A DNA stretch of 64,000 bases from Luteolibacter algae (GCF_042683045.1 NZ_JBHUIT010000017.1:124001-188000); one strand, 5' to 3'. Shown: positions 25,388 to 34,241, counted from the first letter of the stretch. Notes: generated from the letters alone by a model not told the origin. Numbers and translations: made by a program.

Positions 25388-26181
25388 GTCGTTTTCTTAA
25401 AATGAGTTAAAATAGCTCTCACATCACCGATATAGACTGATGCGCGGACCTCAAGGGGTATCCGGTCATCATCATCGCTAAGCCACAATGTTACCGGTTT
25501 CTTGAGTTTTTTGTAGGGAACCAAGGTGTGACGATCACGATCAATTTTACGCATTGAAAAGCTCAATCGGATCGATTCCTTCCCCAGGTGTTTTTCCCGC
25601 CCTTCAACCGTTACCGTTAATAGATAGGGGCTCTTGAACGGTAGAAGAAGGAGGCCGTAATTATCCCCGGTATTTAGCGTCTGGCTACGTATATGAAGGA
25701 TGGCGGAGAACATGTCTCTCGCTGGTCCGAAGGGAAACCGGTAATCATGCTTAGTGGTCGATCCGGTGCCGAGAGTCTTCGTTGCCTCGGAGGTAACAAC
25801 TGTCCCGGAAGAATAGCGATTGATGGTAACAACTGATTCATCGTCATCAGTTTCGATGGAGTGGAAATACTTTGAGCGTAGGGAGCCAGGTTGGATCTCC
25901 GACCAATAGCTGTGAGTATAAGGAAAAAGTGTGGCTGCAGGACCAAGACTGGAGGCGGTGGACTTAACGACGAGTGATCCCGGCTTGGACACACCCTGCG
26001 GAGAAAACTCCAAACGAAGTTTCCCTGCTTTTACCATTCCCTTCCAGCTGAGGCTGAAATCGAGAACCGAGGGCTCGATCATTGGATGGGATCCCGCCGT
26101 TTCCCCCGTAAGTTGCGTCGTCCACGCAGGTGCGGAATACGACGTGACGACACTGCAATAGATGAGGAATAAGACGCGCAT
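25384..26181 (-). CDS. exported DUF3108 protein
   Basis: 265 residues from the ATG at 26181, giving a signal peptide (about 1-17, MRVLFLIYCSVVTSYSA). The mature chain is beta-rich with DUF3108 features: an early LDFSLSWKGMVKAGKLRLEF segment near 35-54, RDMFSAILHIRSQ near 160-172, and the closing VTLWLSDDDDRIPLEVRASV pattern near 231. DUF3108 proteins are predicted periplasmic or outer-membrane beta proteins of unknown function. It overlaps tsaE by 4 bp and lies 81 bp downstream of the five-gene prepilin-like cluster, so may be read with it. Confidence 0.8.
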   Translation of the reverse strand: MRVLFLIYCSVVTSYSAPAWTTQLTGETAGSHPMIEPSVLDFSLSWKGMVKAGKLRLEFSPQGVSKPGSLVVKSTASSLGPAATLFPYTHSYWSEIQPGSLRSKYFHSIETDDDESVVTINRYSSGTVVTSEATKTLGTGSTTKHDYRFPFGPARDMFSAILHIRSQTLNTGDNYGLLLLPFKSPYLLTVTVEGREKHLGKESIRLSFSMRKIDRDRHTLVPYKKLKKPVTLWLSDDDDRIPLEVRASVYIGDVRAILTHFKKTT

Positions 26182-26262
26182 GATAGAGTGTGACCCATTC
26201 TGTGAGGCGGCTGGTTTGTGAGCTACGACGACAGGAATGGGAGAAAACATCGCACACTTTGA

Positions 26263-26772
26263 CTACTCATCCAGCTGATAAACAGGATTTGCACGTGGCG
26301 GCAAAACTCCAGGAAGCTCGTTGGAAAACTCGAACGTGGTGTCGCTGCGGTCTTCTGACGTAGGTAGCGGACGAAAGGACTCGGAATAGGTATCGACTTG
26401 AAATTGCAGTTTCATCACATCCCGGTTCGTCTCCCCCATGAGGTCTTTCAAGTCCCTGTTTTCATCGCGCAATTTTTTGAGTTCATTGACCAATGCCGCA
26501 TAAAATTCCTGTGGTGGGGATTCTGCCGCAGCTACAGGCATCGTTTCTTCAGGTTCTGATTTTACAACGGGCTGGATTTCATTTTTACGATCCAACTTCG
26601 GATTGCTCTCAGATTGCGGCTTTGCGGAAGCAGTTTCAACAGACGCCATTTGGATGCCGGTGATATTCGGATAATCGGTGACAAAATTTTGCACTGACCA
26701 ATAGTGACTCACACCTGCAGCCATCATGGCCGCAAGCAGCGTTCCGCAAAGGAGTGGTGGAGTTGGGTTCAT
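26263..26772 (-). CDS. single-pass membrane protein with periplasmic coiled coil, unknown family
   Basis: 169 residues. A hydrophobic helix near residues 7-23 (LLCGTLLAAMMAAGVSHYW) anchors the chain. An acidic, low-complexity linker (about 45-80) leads to a heptad-like coiled coil (about 88-120, NELKKLRDENRDLKDLMGET). The Pro-rich C-terminus includes ELPGVLPPRANPVYQ. No family is recognised. Its start overlaps the stop of the preceding gene by 4 bp, and it is the last of five tightly coupled genes headed by a prepilin. The coiled coil could mediate assembly with the other products; this is inference. Confidence 0.65.
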   Translation of the reverse strand: MNPTPPLLCGTLLAAMMAAGVSHYWSVQNFVTDYPNITGIQMASVETASAKPQSESNPKLDRKNEIQPVVKSEPEETMPVAAAESPPQEFYAALVNELKKLRDENRDLKDLMGETNRDVMKLQFQVDTYSESFRPLPTSEDRSDTTFEFSNELPGVLPPRANPVYQLDE

Positions 26773-27611
26773 GGTTTTACAATTTCCTCGATGGGGGCTT
26801 CAGCTTGCGGGAGAGACGCGAGCAGACGATGAAGTTCGGAAAGGGCATTTCCAAGCTGTTTCGAGTCTTCGTCCAGCTGAATGATCGATTTTCCGAGTAT
26901 CGCTCCGACGGTTTGCTCCTGACCGTATCCTTGTGCGGCATTGTAACCCGGCTCGGTTACTGAAAAAATGTTTAAGCCGTCCTGTTGGGGTGTTAGCACA
27001 TGGGGTTGTATTTTGAGCGATATTGTGGTGCCGGGCTGAAGCTCGACTTCTCGGATAAAACTGGGCACATCGGTGTCTTTCTCTATCAACCACCCCTGCG
27101 GTGCATCGCCGAGGGGTTTTGCCGGGAAGCTTGCTTTGAGTGCAACCTGTTTGGGATCAATGATACCGGAGCCTTTGCGGATTGATTCTACCCGGACTTC
27201 AAGACCCGGCTCATCCGTAGGAGTTGCCTCTTGGTTCTGCTCTGCGGACTCCGTTGGAAGAGTGTCCGTTGCCGGGTTTTCTTGGATCGTCTTACGTTCC
27301 ATCTCCTCAGCCGGATCGCTCTGAGGCGGCTTCCCACTGACCAAGACAGGTTTCTTGGCTTCCGGCTTTTCCAGATCTTCTTCGATTACCTCGATAGCGC
27401 GGGGCGCGGGAGGCTCTGGCGGATCCAGAACCACTGTCACCTCGTTGGCCTTTTTTCGTCCCTCCATTTTGAGACGGTTGAATTCCTCAATGGCTTTCTG
27501 GACCTCATCCGGCCCCGGCCCGTCATCTTTGGCTGGCTCCAGATTCTGCGCCTGAACGAAAAGACTAAAGGTGCAAAGAAGGGTCAGGATATGAAACGGG
27601 TGCTTGCTCAT
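26769..27611 (-). CDS. exported Pro/Glu-rich protein of the prepilin cluster, unknown family
   Basis: 280 residues with a signal peptide (about 1-21, ending VQAQ). The first half of the mature chain is disordered, rich in Pro, Glu and Lys (VVLDPPEPPAPRAIEVIEED). A more ordered beta-like domain follows (about 145-235, KASFPAKPLGDAPQGWLIEK), and a helical tail ends in LHRLLASLPQAEAPIEEI. No recognisable family. Four-bp overlaps join it to both neighbours. Exported disordered linker plus domain suggests a bridging part of an envelope structure. Confidence 0.65.
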   Translation of the reverse strand: MSKHPFHILTLLCTFSLFVQAQNLEPAKDDGPGPDEVQKAIEEFNRLKMEGRKKANEVTVVLDPPEPPAPRAIEVIEEDLEKPEAKKPVLVSGKPPQSDPAEEMERKTIQENPATDTLPTESAEQNQEATPTDEPGLEVRVESIRKGSGIIDPKQVALKASFPAKPLGDAPQGWLIEKDTDVPSFIREVELQPGTTISLKIQPHVLTPQQDGLNIFSVTEPGYNAAQGYGQEQTVGAILGKSIIQLDEDSKQLGNALSELHRLLASLPQAEAPIEEIVKP

Positions 27612-28351
27612 TCTTCGGATATCTGGAGTTTGATTGTTTCCTTCGTATCAGAAGAGTTCTGTGAGGAATCGTAGATGTTGCGTTGATTCGCCGGTAAGGT
27701 GGGGCTGTCGGCTCTCAAAGCTCTGCCGGGGATGGAGGCTTCCATCAGTTGATTCCAGGCAGATAAAAGAGCCTTTCCTTCATCGCGCAGATCGCGGGTT
27801 TTCTCCTGATGAATGGTCAGTTTTTCCAGTAGTTCGCGGGCCTTTGAGACTTCTCGCTGAGTCCAGAGAAGGTTGCGGCTTTGATATAACACCGGCACGT
27901 CAATAACGATGCGGCTGACGTCGCCGCCCGGGCTTTCTGCGTCGAGCACGTGCTGGATACGAAGATTCGTTTCTTCGTAATCGGTAGTTAATGCTGGTGG
28001 CAGCGCCTGGCCTGTTTTCGGGCTTTCTCCGGGCAGGCTCCTGCGGTCTGGAGTGATCTTGTTATGAGGAATCGTGCCGGGAGGCAGATCGGATGAGGCT
28101 GTGGAGGAAATCTCCTGCTCCGGGGAGCCATTGGGATTTTCCGTAACAATGACTGGCTTGGTGATGTAGGCTAAGCAAAACGTGGCAGCGACAGCCGTGC
28201 TGGCAAAAAGCAGCCACGGATAGACCTTCTGGACCGGGCATGATGCCACGCGCCGATTGGAGGTGGAGTAGGATCCAGGAGTATTCAGGGGGATCGAAGG
28301 TATGGGACGGCTGATGTCCTTGCTACCTTCTTCTTTGGGGATGGGTCTCAT
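27608..28351 (-). CDS. single-pass membrane protein of the prepilin cluster, unknown family
   Basis: 247 residues. A cytosolic N-terminal stretch of about 42 residues, with Pro and Ser, is followed by one transmembrane helix near 44-62 (YPWLLFASTAVAATFCLAYI). The rest is presumably periplasmic: a linker, then a helical region (about 125-215) including LRIQHVLDAESPGGDVSRIV and EVSKARELLEKLTIHQEK. The topology, cytosolic tail plus single helix plus periplasmic domain, recalls bitopic assembly proteins of type II secretion and type IV pili, but no sequence motif proves that. It overlaps both neighbours by 4 bp. Confidence 0.65.
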   Translation of the reverse strand: MRPIPKEEGSKDISRPIPSIPLNTPGSYSTSNRRVASCPVQKVYPWLLFASTAVAATFCLAYITKPVIVTENPNGSPEQEISSTASSDLPPGTIPHNKITPDRRSLPGESPKTGQALPPALTTDYEETNLRIQHVLDAESPGGDVSRIVIDVPVLYQSRNLLWTQREVSKARELLEKLTIHQEKTRDLRDEGKALLSAWNQLMEASIPGRALRADSPTLPANQRNIYDSSQNSSDTKETIKLQISEE

Positions 28352-28797
28352 GGTTGTTCTACTGGATCAGGGGGAATACGTTCGGCAGCCACGGCATAGC
28401 TCACGATCGTCTGATCTGACACGCCTGGAAAAGTAGTTAGAGTCATGGACTCCTTGCTGAGGCGCAAGTGCCGAAGCGTGTTGCCGGAACAGGTTGAGGC
28501 CTGGATGCCGGGAATGACCTCCAGGGCACCGGATCCCGGGCGCTGGCGGCCGATACCATCCGAACGGTAAATTTCGAAACTAGTATGGGCGTCTTCTTCA
28601 CCTTCCGGGACAATTCTGATCGTGACCCCGTCGGTATAGACGTGAAAGGCAATCGATTTCATCGGGATTGGAGTCGTGACCGCCCCGGTAATTTTAAAGT
28701 GGGATTTCAGCAGATAGTCACCGACATGACGGAACTCCGCAGCTGTCGAGAACAGCGCGCTGAGAAACAGAACAATGGTAAAGCTCGCAAATTTCAT
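28348..28797 (-). CDS. exported protein of the prepilin cluster, unknown family
   Basis: 149 residues from the ATG at 28797, which makes a 4-bp ATGA overlap with the prepilin gene; an ATG five codons upstream is possible but breaks that pattern. A signal peptide (about 1-19, ending STAAE) is followed by a small beta-rich domain (HVYTDGVTIRIVPEGEED) and a Pro-rich end. One Cys in the mature part (STCSG). No family is recognised. Its position directly after the prepilin gene suggests it acts with it in the envelope. Confidence 0.65.
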   Translation of the reverse strand: MKFASFTIVLFLSALFSTAAEFRHVGDYLLKSHFKITGAVTTPIPMKSIAFHVYTDGVTIRIVPEGEEDAHTSFEIYRSDGIGRQRPGSGALEVIPGIQASTCSGNTLRHLRLSKESMTLTTFPGVSDQTIVSYAVAAERIPPDPVEQP

Positions 28798-29192
28798 TCG
28801 CCTACGTCCCATAATGAATCCGAGAAATCGCCAGAAGGATCGTATACGCCATCTTCTCCATCATTTATGGTTGGAGGAGAGGTGTTGACGTTAATGGTCA
28901 GAATTTCACCGTCGAGGGAAGTTACGGTGGGTATCTCCACTGCACGATTGGCCAGGTAGGGGATGATATCAGCGGCTCGGATCCCGTTGACAGCAGCCGT
29001 GGGGTGATCTGCCAAATACATTCTTTGCGCGGCGTAAACCGTGCGGAGTTCTTCCGAAGCAGTGCGTCCTAGCTTCCATCTTCCGTATTGGTTGGATACC
29101 GAGAGGCCAACCCCTATGAGGGTAAGCAGCACCATAATGACAACGGTCATTTCCAGTAGCGTGAAGCCGTTTTTTGAAGTGCTGCAATTCAT
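28794..29192 (-). CDS. type IV prepilin-like (type II secretion pseudopilin-like) protein
   Basis: 132 residues. The N-terminus MNCSTSKNGFTLLEMTVVIM is a textbook type III (prepilin) signal: a short leader ending in Gly9, then Phe10 as the methylated residue, Glu14 at position +5, and a hydrophobic helix to about residue 29. A prepilin peptidase, not present here, would cleave after G9. The rest (RTASEELRTVYAAQRMYLAD) is the alpha-helical spine common to GspG/PilA-like pseudopilins, followed by an acidic C-terminal loop with DGEDGVYDPSGD that might bind calcium as in GspG. First gene of a five-gene overlapping run. Confidence 0.88.
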   Translation of the reverse strand: MNCSTSKNGFTLLEMTVVIMVLLTLIGVGLSVSNQYGRWKLGRTASEELRTVYAAQRMYLADHPTAAVNGIRAADIIPYLANRAVEIPTVTSLDGEILTINVNTSPPTINDGEDGVYDPSGDFSDSLWDVGE

Positions 29193-29260
29193 TGGAAAGG
29201 TATTTAACCTATATTAATGTTCTTGCAAAGCTTGAAATTAAGTGCTGGTGAGTTGATAAC

Positions 29261-30241
29261 TCATAGATTTGAGAAAAGAATTTTGCCTTTTCGTTCTGCC
29301 GAATCCAAGCGCTCCAATGCCTGTGGAAAATCGTCCAGAGTGTAGCAGAAATCCACGTTTTGCTTGAGCGAGCCCTCTGCCAGGCGTTTCGCAAGATCCG
29401 CATAGACCTGCTGAAGCTCTGACTTTTTAGCTTTATCCATCCATTTGGTAACCCACAGGCCGCGGAGAATAATATCATTAAAAATCAGTGGGCCATTGGG
29501 GACTGTGAGAGGCTTCCTTCCCATCGCTCCGTAAGTAATATGGGTTCCGCCCTCGGCGAGTAATTTGATCAAGCGCAATGCGCTATCGCCGCCCACCGCG
29601 TTGAATGCCAGCTTGGTGCGTTTTTTGCCCAGTAGCTCGCGGGCCGAGGTGTAGCCCTCATGGGTATCGGGAAAAACCGCTGTTGCGCCGAGTTCCGCAA
29701 GCTCGCTGATGAGGGCTTCATTTCTCAGAAAACACAAAGTTTTGATCCCCATGCTGGCTGCCAGTTGGATCACACACTGGCCGACCCCCGAGTTGGCGGC
29801 GTTAAAGGTGACCCAATCACCCGGATTGAGCGTGGTGAAATGGTTGAGAAGCAACCAAGCCGTTGCCGGGTTGACCTTTAGTATAGCGGCTTGCAGCGGA
29901 TCCAAGCCTGCTGGCAGGCGGACAAGATTGTCCGCAGTGGTGACCGCATGGCTGGCCCAGCCTCCAATCTTCCCCAGCGGAATCACGCTTTCACCCGGCT
30001 TGAAGTCCGGTGAGCGGCTTTCCAGGATTGTAGCGAAGCATTCGATGCCCGCCGTTGCCGGCAGTGAGGGCTTTATACCATAGGTCCCTTCAATATAGTT
30101 CAGATCGGCCGGGTTTACCGGTGCGGCATTGATGGAAAGCAATACCTCGCCCTCTTCAAGTGGAGGGACTGTAAACTCTTCCAGCTCCAATACGTCTGCC
30201 GGATTGCCATGTTGTTTGAAAATTAGTCGTGTGCTGTGCAT
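29261..30241 (-). CDS. MECR/ETR-like 2-enoyl thioester reductase, zinc-less MDR family
   Basis: 326 residues of the medium-chain dehydrogenase/reductase superfamily. The N-terminal GroES-like domain contains INAAPVNPADLNYIEGTYG near 43-61, whose Tyr matches the catalytic Tyr of mitochondrial-type enoyl reductases (MECR). No zinc-ligand cysteines are present. The Rossmann part has NAANSGVGQCVIQLA near 148-162 in place of the classic GxGxxG. FNAVGG and LIFNDIILRGLWVTKW near 251-266 are MECR-like. It would reduce 2-enoyl-thioesters with NADPH; a quinone-oxidoreductase role cannot be excluded. It appears monocistronic, 68 bp upstream of the prepilin gene. Confidence 0.85.
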   Translation of the reverse strand: MHSTRLIFKQHGNPADVLELEEFTVPPLEEGEVLLSINAAPVNPADLNYIEGTYGIKPSLPATAGIECFATILESRSPDFKPGESVIPLGKIGGWASHAVTTADNLVRLPAGLDPLQAAILKVNPATAWLLLNHFTTLNPGDWVTFNAANSGVGQCVIQLAASMGIKTLCFLRNEALISELAELGATAVFPDTHEGYTSARELLGKKRTKLAFNAVGGDSALRLIKLLAEGGTHITYGAMGRKPLTVPNGPLIFNDIILRGLWVTKWMDKAKKSELQQVYADLAKRLAEGSLKQNVDFCYTLDDFPQALERLDSAERKGKILFSNL

Positions 30242-30300
30242 ATTGATGTTGATTGATTTTTCTTGGCTAGAGGGAAGGGAAGAGTTACTCCGACTCCGTC

Positions 30301-30402
30301 ATGACACGTTCTTCTATCGAGGTTTCGATCAAAATCTTCCTTCTCGCCCTCATTGTGGTCTTTATCTATACGGTCGTCAAAGTGATCGGGATGATTGTTT
30401 GA
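30301..30402 (+). CDS. possible 33-residue single-helix membrane peptide
   Basis: The frame MTRSSIEVSIKIFLLALIVV continues FIYTVVKVIGMIV and stops at 30402. It forms a short polar start and one long hydrophobic helix, a composition unlikely by chance but possible in noncoding DNA. A purine-rich stretch lies about 20 bases upstream, too far for a good Shine-Dalgarno. Divergent from the enoyl reductase gene. No family known to me. Confidence 0.35.
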   Translation: MTRSSIEVSIKIFLLALIVVFIYTVVKVIGMIV

Positions 30403-30553
30403 GAAATCTGAATTTGTCAGACTTCTGAATCCGCGGATTTCTGTTGAGAGAAGAGGAAGTGTGCTTTCTCAGATGGATCTGATGCATCTGCTCTGGGTGG
30501 TTATTCGAAACTCGACCTACAAAGAGCTTTCCCGCTAAGTTGTCCACCGAGAT

Positions 30554-31414
30554 ATGGAGGATAAACCTAGTGGAACGAATCGTGAGGGGCAGGCGATTGA
30601 GCCGAAGCTCCGAGAGCGAATCTGGCGTATCATTTTCCTTTCCGATACCAAGGCCGGGCAATGGTTTGATATCGTCCTTCTGGTGCTGATTGGCTCCAGT
30701 GTGCTGGTTGTCATGCTGGATAGCGTGGAAGCGCTGAAAATCCGGCACCAGGTGCTATTTTCGGTTCTGGAATGGATTTTCACACTGATCTTCACGGTGG
30801 AATACATTATCCGGATGTGTGTAGTGCGTAAGAAGCGCAACTATGCTCTGAGCTTTTTCGGAATCGTGGATTTATTGTCCATATTGCCGACCTATGTGGC
30901 AATTTTTCTCCCGGCGAGCCAATATTTCATGATCATCCGCATTCTCCGGTTGCTGAGAATGTTCAGGATTCTCAAAATGGCGCACCATTTTGGCCAGGCG
31001 AATGTTTTGCTGAACGCTTTGAGAGCCAGTAGTCCGAAGATCTCGGTCTTTCTCTTTTTCATCCTAACGCTCGTCTCGATAGAGGGAACCTTGATGTATT
31101 TGATCGAAGGGGCCTATAATCCGGGCTTCAGCTCAATTCCCCAGGCGATCTACTGGGCGATCGTGACAGTGACAACGGTGGGTTATGGCGATGTCGCACC
31201 GATGACCGTTGCGGGAAAGGTTCTTTCCTCTCTCATTATGCTCAGCGGGTTCTCAATCATCGCGGTTCCTGCTGGAATCGTTACCGCCGAGATTGGTAGA
31301 GAGCGGGAAATGCTCCGAATGGATCATCGGAAGTGCAAGCAATGTGGTTGGACCGGACATGATCCGGGCGCGAATTTTTGCAAGCATTGCGGGTGTGCTC
31401 TCTCCACCCATTGA
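30554..31414 (+). CDS. Kv-type voltage-gated potassium channel with C-terminal zinc ribbon
   Basis: 286 residues with the six-helix voltage-gated layout. S4 carries arginines every third residue (R129, R132, R135, R138). The pore loop has the selectivity filter TVGYGD at 208-213, and S6 follows (about 222-245). This is a tetrameric inner-membrane K+ channel family; the gating behaviour is inferred. Unusually, the cytosolic tail ends in a zinc-ribbon-like motif with C261, C264, C276 and C279 (CKQCGWTG ... CKHCG). The gene converges on mscS with a 16-bp gap. Confidence 0.92.
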   Translation: MEDKPSGTNREGQAIEPKLRERIWRIIFLSDTKAGQWFDIVLLVLIGSSVLVVMLDSVEALKIRHQVLFSVLEWIFTLIFTVEYIIRMCVVRKKRNYALSFFGIVDLLSILPTYVAIFLPASQYFMIIRILRLLRMFRILKMAHHFGQANVLLNALRASSPKISVFLFFILTLVSIEGTLMYLIEGAYNPGFSSIPQAIYWAIVTVTTVGYGDVAPMTVAGKVLSSLIMLSGFSIIAVPAGIVTAEIGREREMLRMDHRKCKQCGWTGHDPGANFCKHCGCALSTH

Positions 31415-31430
31415 GAACATTGCAGCTCGC

Positions 31431-33086
31431 TTATTGTGCCTCCGCCTGATGGACGGTGATTTGAGTGAACGGAATGACCCATCCATTTTCGTTGCAGGCA
31501 TCAACACAGATACTCTGGAGCCTTCTCCGTAAATAGTTGTATCGATGGGCGCACGAGCCATCGAAGTCTGCGATGATTTCATAATCGAGCGAGGAGGCTG
31601 CGGCCGAGGCAAACTCGACTTTCACGGAGCGGATGGCGTCGCGGCCAAGTTCTTTGAGCAATGCGGAGTTCAGATAGCCATTGAGCGTTTCAAGAATACT
31701 GCCGGTGGACTCCTTCTGGTGTATATAATCAATGCCGAAGCCGACCGAAAGGCGAAAGCCGTGGGAAAGGTTCTCAGGGATTGCTGCTAGAAATTCCGAT
31801 GTGGGATAGGTCTTGTAGCTACCTCCAAGGCGTAGGACGACGACTTGCTCCGCGGTTTGCGTGATCATCTTTCCGTAAGTGTTGTCCGAAAGCAGAACCC
31901 AATCATCGACAGAGGTGGGAAACCAACTTTCCTTTGGCTCGATAGGCCTGGAGATCATGCCCATGACATCTTTGATTGGTATGCGGAGGAGTCCACCCTG
32001 GAGGTTAGGATTGGTAAACGTCGTGAAAAAGCCCAGGGAGGATACCTTCCAGGGAAGTCCGTCATAGATCACGCGTTCGCCTTCCCGGACGGATCCCAAA
32101 TTCAAAATCATCCGAATCTGCTCCAGATAGGGAGGGATGGCGTTTTTTCCAGTCCACACCACTCCGACGAGAAAAATGACGACCAAGGTCAGCAAAAGCC
32201 AGTCTCCGCGTGCATAGAATACGATGACAATCCCGGCAATCGCGACCAAGATGGCTATACCCATCGCCAGAACATCCGATATTCTAGTGGTGAAATTATG
32301 TTTGTCCTTTTTGTGGACGGGACTGACATGACGTAGCCATGCGTAAATTTTCCGAGTGAGAACGAAGCCGATGCCTGCTGCTAGAAAAGCCATCAGGAGG
32401 TTCATCCCCTTGCTCTTGAAAAATCTACTGAAACCGCTGGAGAGTGTTTCCCATAATGACCGTCTCTCCTGGTTGCGCTCGTCAATACGGACGGTGATAA
32501 CCGCGATCTGGCTGGTAGCTTCAGCCTGCCGGCTTGCCCATAATCTGCGGGCCGATGAAAGCTCTGAGCTAATTGCCGGATCGGTGGTTTTTTCAATGAG
32601 CTTATCGATCCGTGCCAGAACCGTATTTGTCTTCCTCTGTCTTTCCTGCCACGTGACAAGGGACTTTTTCAATGCATCCAGCTCGCGGGGCTGGGACGTA
32701 GCTTCCCTTAATTCGCTAAGGACCGGCTGAACAAGATCACTGATCTGTTCTTGAATTGTGGCACCGGCTTCCGGCTCGCCTTCATACTCGGCAGCTTCAG
32801 AACCACCCAGTATATTGCGGAAGTTGTCGCGGAGCTGGCGGACGCGCTCACGCTCGGCATCCAAGCGTGTCTGGATCTCTTCTTTGGCATCTTCAGTCTG
32901 CGCTTGCTTCAGTTCGGTCTGCAGTTTCTCGAGCTCTTTGAGCGAGACTGCCAGAGGATCCGCAATCGTTTTCAGCGAATCGAGCTTCTGCTCAGTCACT
33001 GGCTTTTCGCCCGGAGAATTTTGTTCCTGGGCGAAAAGCCGACTGAATTGGAAAACGAGAAAAAACGCAAACAGCAGGCATCGCAT
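31431..33086 (-). CDS. MscS-family mechanosensitive channel with periplasmic coiled-coil domain
   Basis: 551 residues. A signal peptide (about 1-19) precedes a long charged, helical periplasmic domain (about 30-220, for example LEKLQTELKQAQTEDAKEEI). Two or three transmembrane helices lie near 228-310 (GMNLLMAFLAAGIGFVLTRK; VLAMGIAILVAIAGIVIVF). The MscS-type beta domain (REGERVIYDGLPWKVSSLGF near 334-353) and alpha/beta C-terminus complete the family order. It would release solutes under osmotic downshock. This arrangement is like the larger MscK/MscM-type channels but shorter. It lies 72 bp after manC on the same strand. Confidence 0.85.
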   Translation of the reverse strand: MRCLLFAFFLVFQFSRLFAQEQNSPGEKPVTEQKLDSLKTIADPLAVSLKELEKLQTELKQAQTEDAKEEIQTRLDAERERVRQLRDNFRNILGGSEAAEYEGEPEAGATIQEQISDLVQPVLSELREATSQPRELDALKKSLVTWQERQRKTNTVLARIDKLIEKTTDPAISSELSSARRLWASRQAEATSQIAVITVRIDERNQERRSLWETLSSGFSRFFKSKGMNLLMAFLAAGIGFVLTRKIYAWLRHVSPVHKKDKHNFTTRISDVLAMGIAILVAIAGIVIVFYARGDWLLLTLVVIFLVGVVWTGKNAIPPYLEQIRMILNLGSVREGERVIYDGLPWKVSSLGFFTTFTNPNLQGGLLRIPIKDVMGMISRPIEPKESWFPTSVDDWVLLSDNTYGKMITQTAEQVVVLRLGGSYKTYPTSEFLAAIPENLSHGFRLSVGFGIDYIHQKESTGSILETLNGYLNSALLKELGRDAIRSVKVEFASAAASSLDYEIIADFDGSCAHRYNYLRRRLQSICVDACNENGWVIPFTQITVHQAEAQ

Positions 33087-33158
33087 ACCAGCATCATGAA
33101 CGCTGGATACAAATGGCGCAAGTCAGCGACTCGCTGATATATTATGATTGATGAGCTG

Positions 33159-34241
33159 TTACAGCAGGTGCTGTGGCAGCAGATCAGAGAGTTTTTTAAT
33201 GGCATCCGCCTGATGGCGGTTTGCGATTAGAATGGAGTCTCCGGTTTTAACCACTATCAAATCATCTACTCCGAGAAGGGCGATATGAGTTCCATCAGTC
33301 GCATTGAAAACGATGTTATTTTCCGAGTCGATCTGCGAAATCGGCTGGTTGGTGCGGTTGTTGGAGCCGCTGTCCGAAAGATACTTTGCGATGGAAACCC
33401 ATGATCCTACATCGTCCCAATCGAAAGTCGCCTCGATATTGAGCACGCGATCCGCCGTTTCCATCAGCGCGTAGTCGATGGAGATCGGGGTCAGTTTCGG
33501 GAATTGGGCGGAGACAGTAGCGTCAAGATCACTGCTTGCGCGGAGCTCGGAAACAAAACGCGCAAGCTCGGGAGAGTGGGAGGCAAGTTGTTTGATGACT
33601 GTCGGCAGAGACCAAACAAACATTCCCGCGTTCCAGGAAAACCCGCCGGCATTGAGAAACTGCTCGGCTAGCTCTGGATTCGGTTTTTCGCGGAAACGCG
33701 AGACTTCAAAGGGTGGGTGCTCACAAGTGAGGCCTGGGATGGAAGCACGATCGCCGCGCTCGATATAACCATAGGAAGGGCAGGGCCAGGTCGGGCGGAT
33801 TCCGATGGTGACAAGACCATCGGATTTTTCCGCTACGTTCAGAGCATCGGTCATGACAGCTTGATATGCGTTGCGATCCTTGATGAGCTGATCGGCTGGA
33901 AGGACCATCATCACCGCATCCGGATTCCGCGCGGCGATAAGACCTATACCCAATGCGACGGCTGGAGCTGTATCGCGCTTTGCAGGCTCCGCATAAACAT
34001 TTTCGGCCGGGAGCTTGCTGGCAATTTTCCGCACAGCATCAACCTGGAGCGCATTTGTAAGTATGAGGATATTTTCCATGGGAACCATTCCTTCGAGACG
34101 GTCGATGGTTTGTTCGAGAAGAGTTCCGTTGCCGAAGAGATCGAGAAGCTGTTTTGGCTTATCGTTACGGCTGAGAGGCCAAAAACGGGTGCCGGAGCCA
34201 CCGGCAAGAATTAAGGCATAAGTATTTTCAGGAGAAGGCAT
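33159..34241 (-). CDS. manC: mannose-1-phosphate guanylyltransferase
   Basis: 360 residues. The enzyme makes GDP-mannose from GTP and mannose-1-phosphate for glycan synthesis. The nucleotidyltransferase signature LILAGGSGTRFWPLSR is at 10-25, followed by KPKQLLDL. VMMVLPADQLI near 112-122, a FREKPNPELAEQFL sugar-phosphate segment near 178-191, SWNAGMFVW near 198-206, and FDWDDVGSW near 271-279 are all family features. It lacks the C-terminal cupin isomerase domain of bifunctional enzymes, so this is the short monofunctional form. No other glycan genes are adjacent. Confidence 0.94.
   Translation of the reverse strand: MPSPENTYALILAGGSGTRFWPLSRNDKPKQLLDLFGNGTLLEQTIDRLEGMVPMENILILTNALQVDAVRKIASKLPAENVYAEPAKRDTAPAVALGIGLIAARNPDAVMMVLPADQLIKDRNAYQAVMTDALNVAEKSDGLVTIGIRPTWPCPSYGYIERGDRASIPGLTCEHPPFEVSRFREKPNPELAEQFLNAGGFSWNAGMFVWSLPTVIKQLASHSPELARFVSELRASSDLDATVSAQFPKLTPISIDYALMETADRVLNIEATFDWDDVGSWVSIAKYLSDSGSNNRTNQPISQIDSENNIVFNATDGTHIALLGVDDLIVVKTGDSILIANRHQADAIKKLSDLLPQHLL

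Noticed and set aside
26263..29192. Possible Verru_Chthon cassette (multi-prepilin cluster)
   Set aside because: Only one of the five proteins has a prepilin signal and none is of the large cassette A type.
31845..32336. Plus-strand ORF of 163 codons inside mscS
   Set aside because: Antisense shadow of the MscS coding sequence, no start context and no motif.
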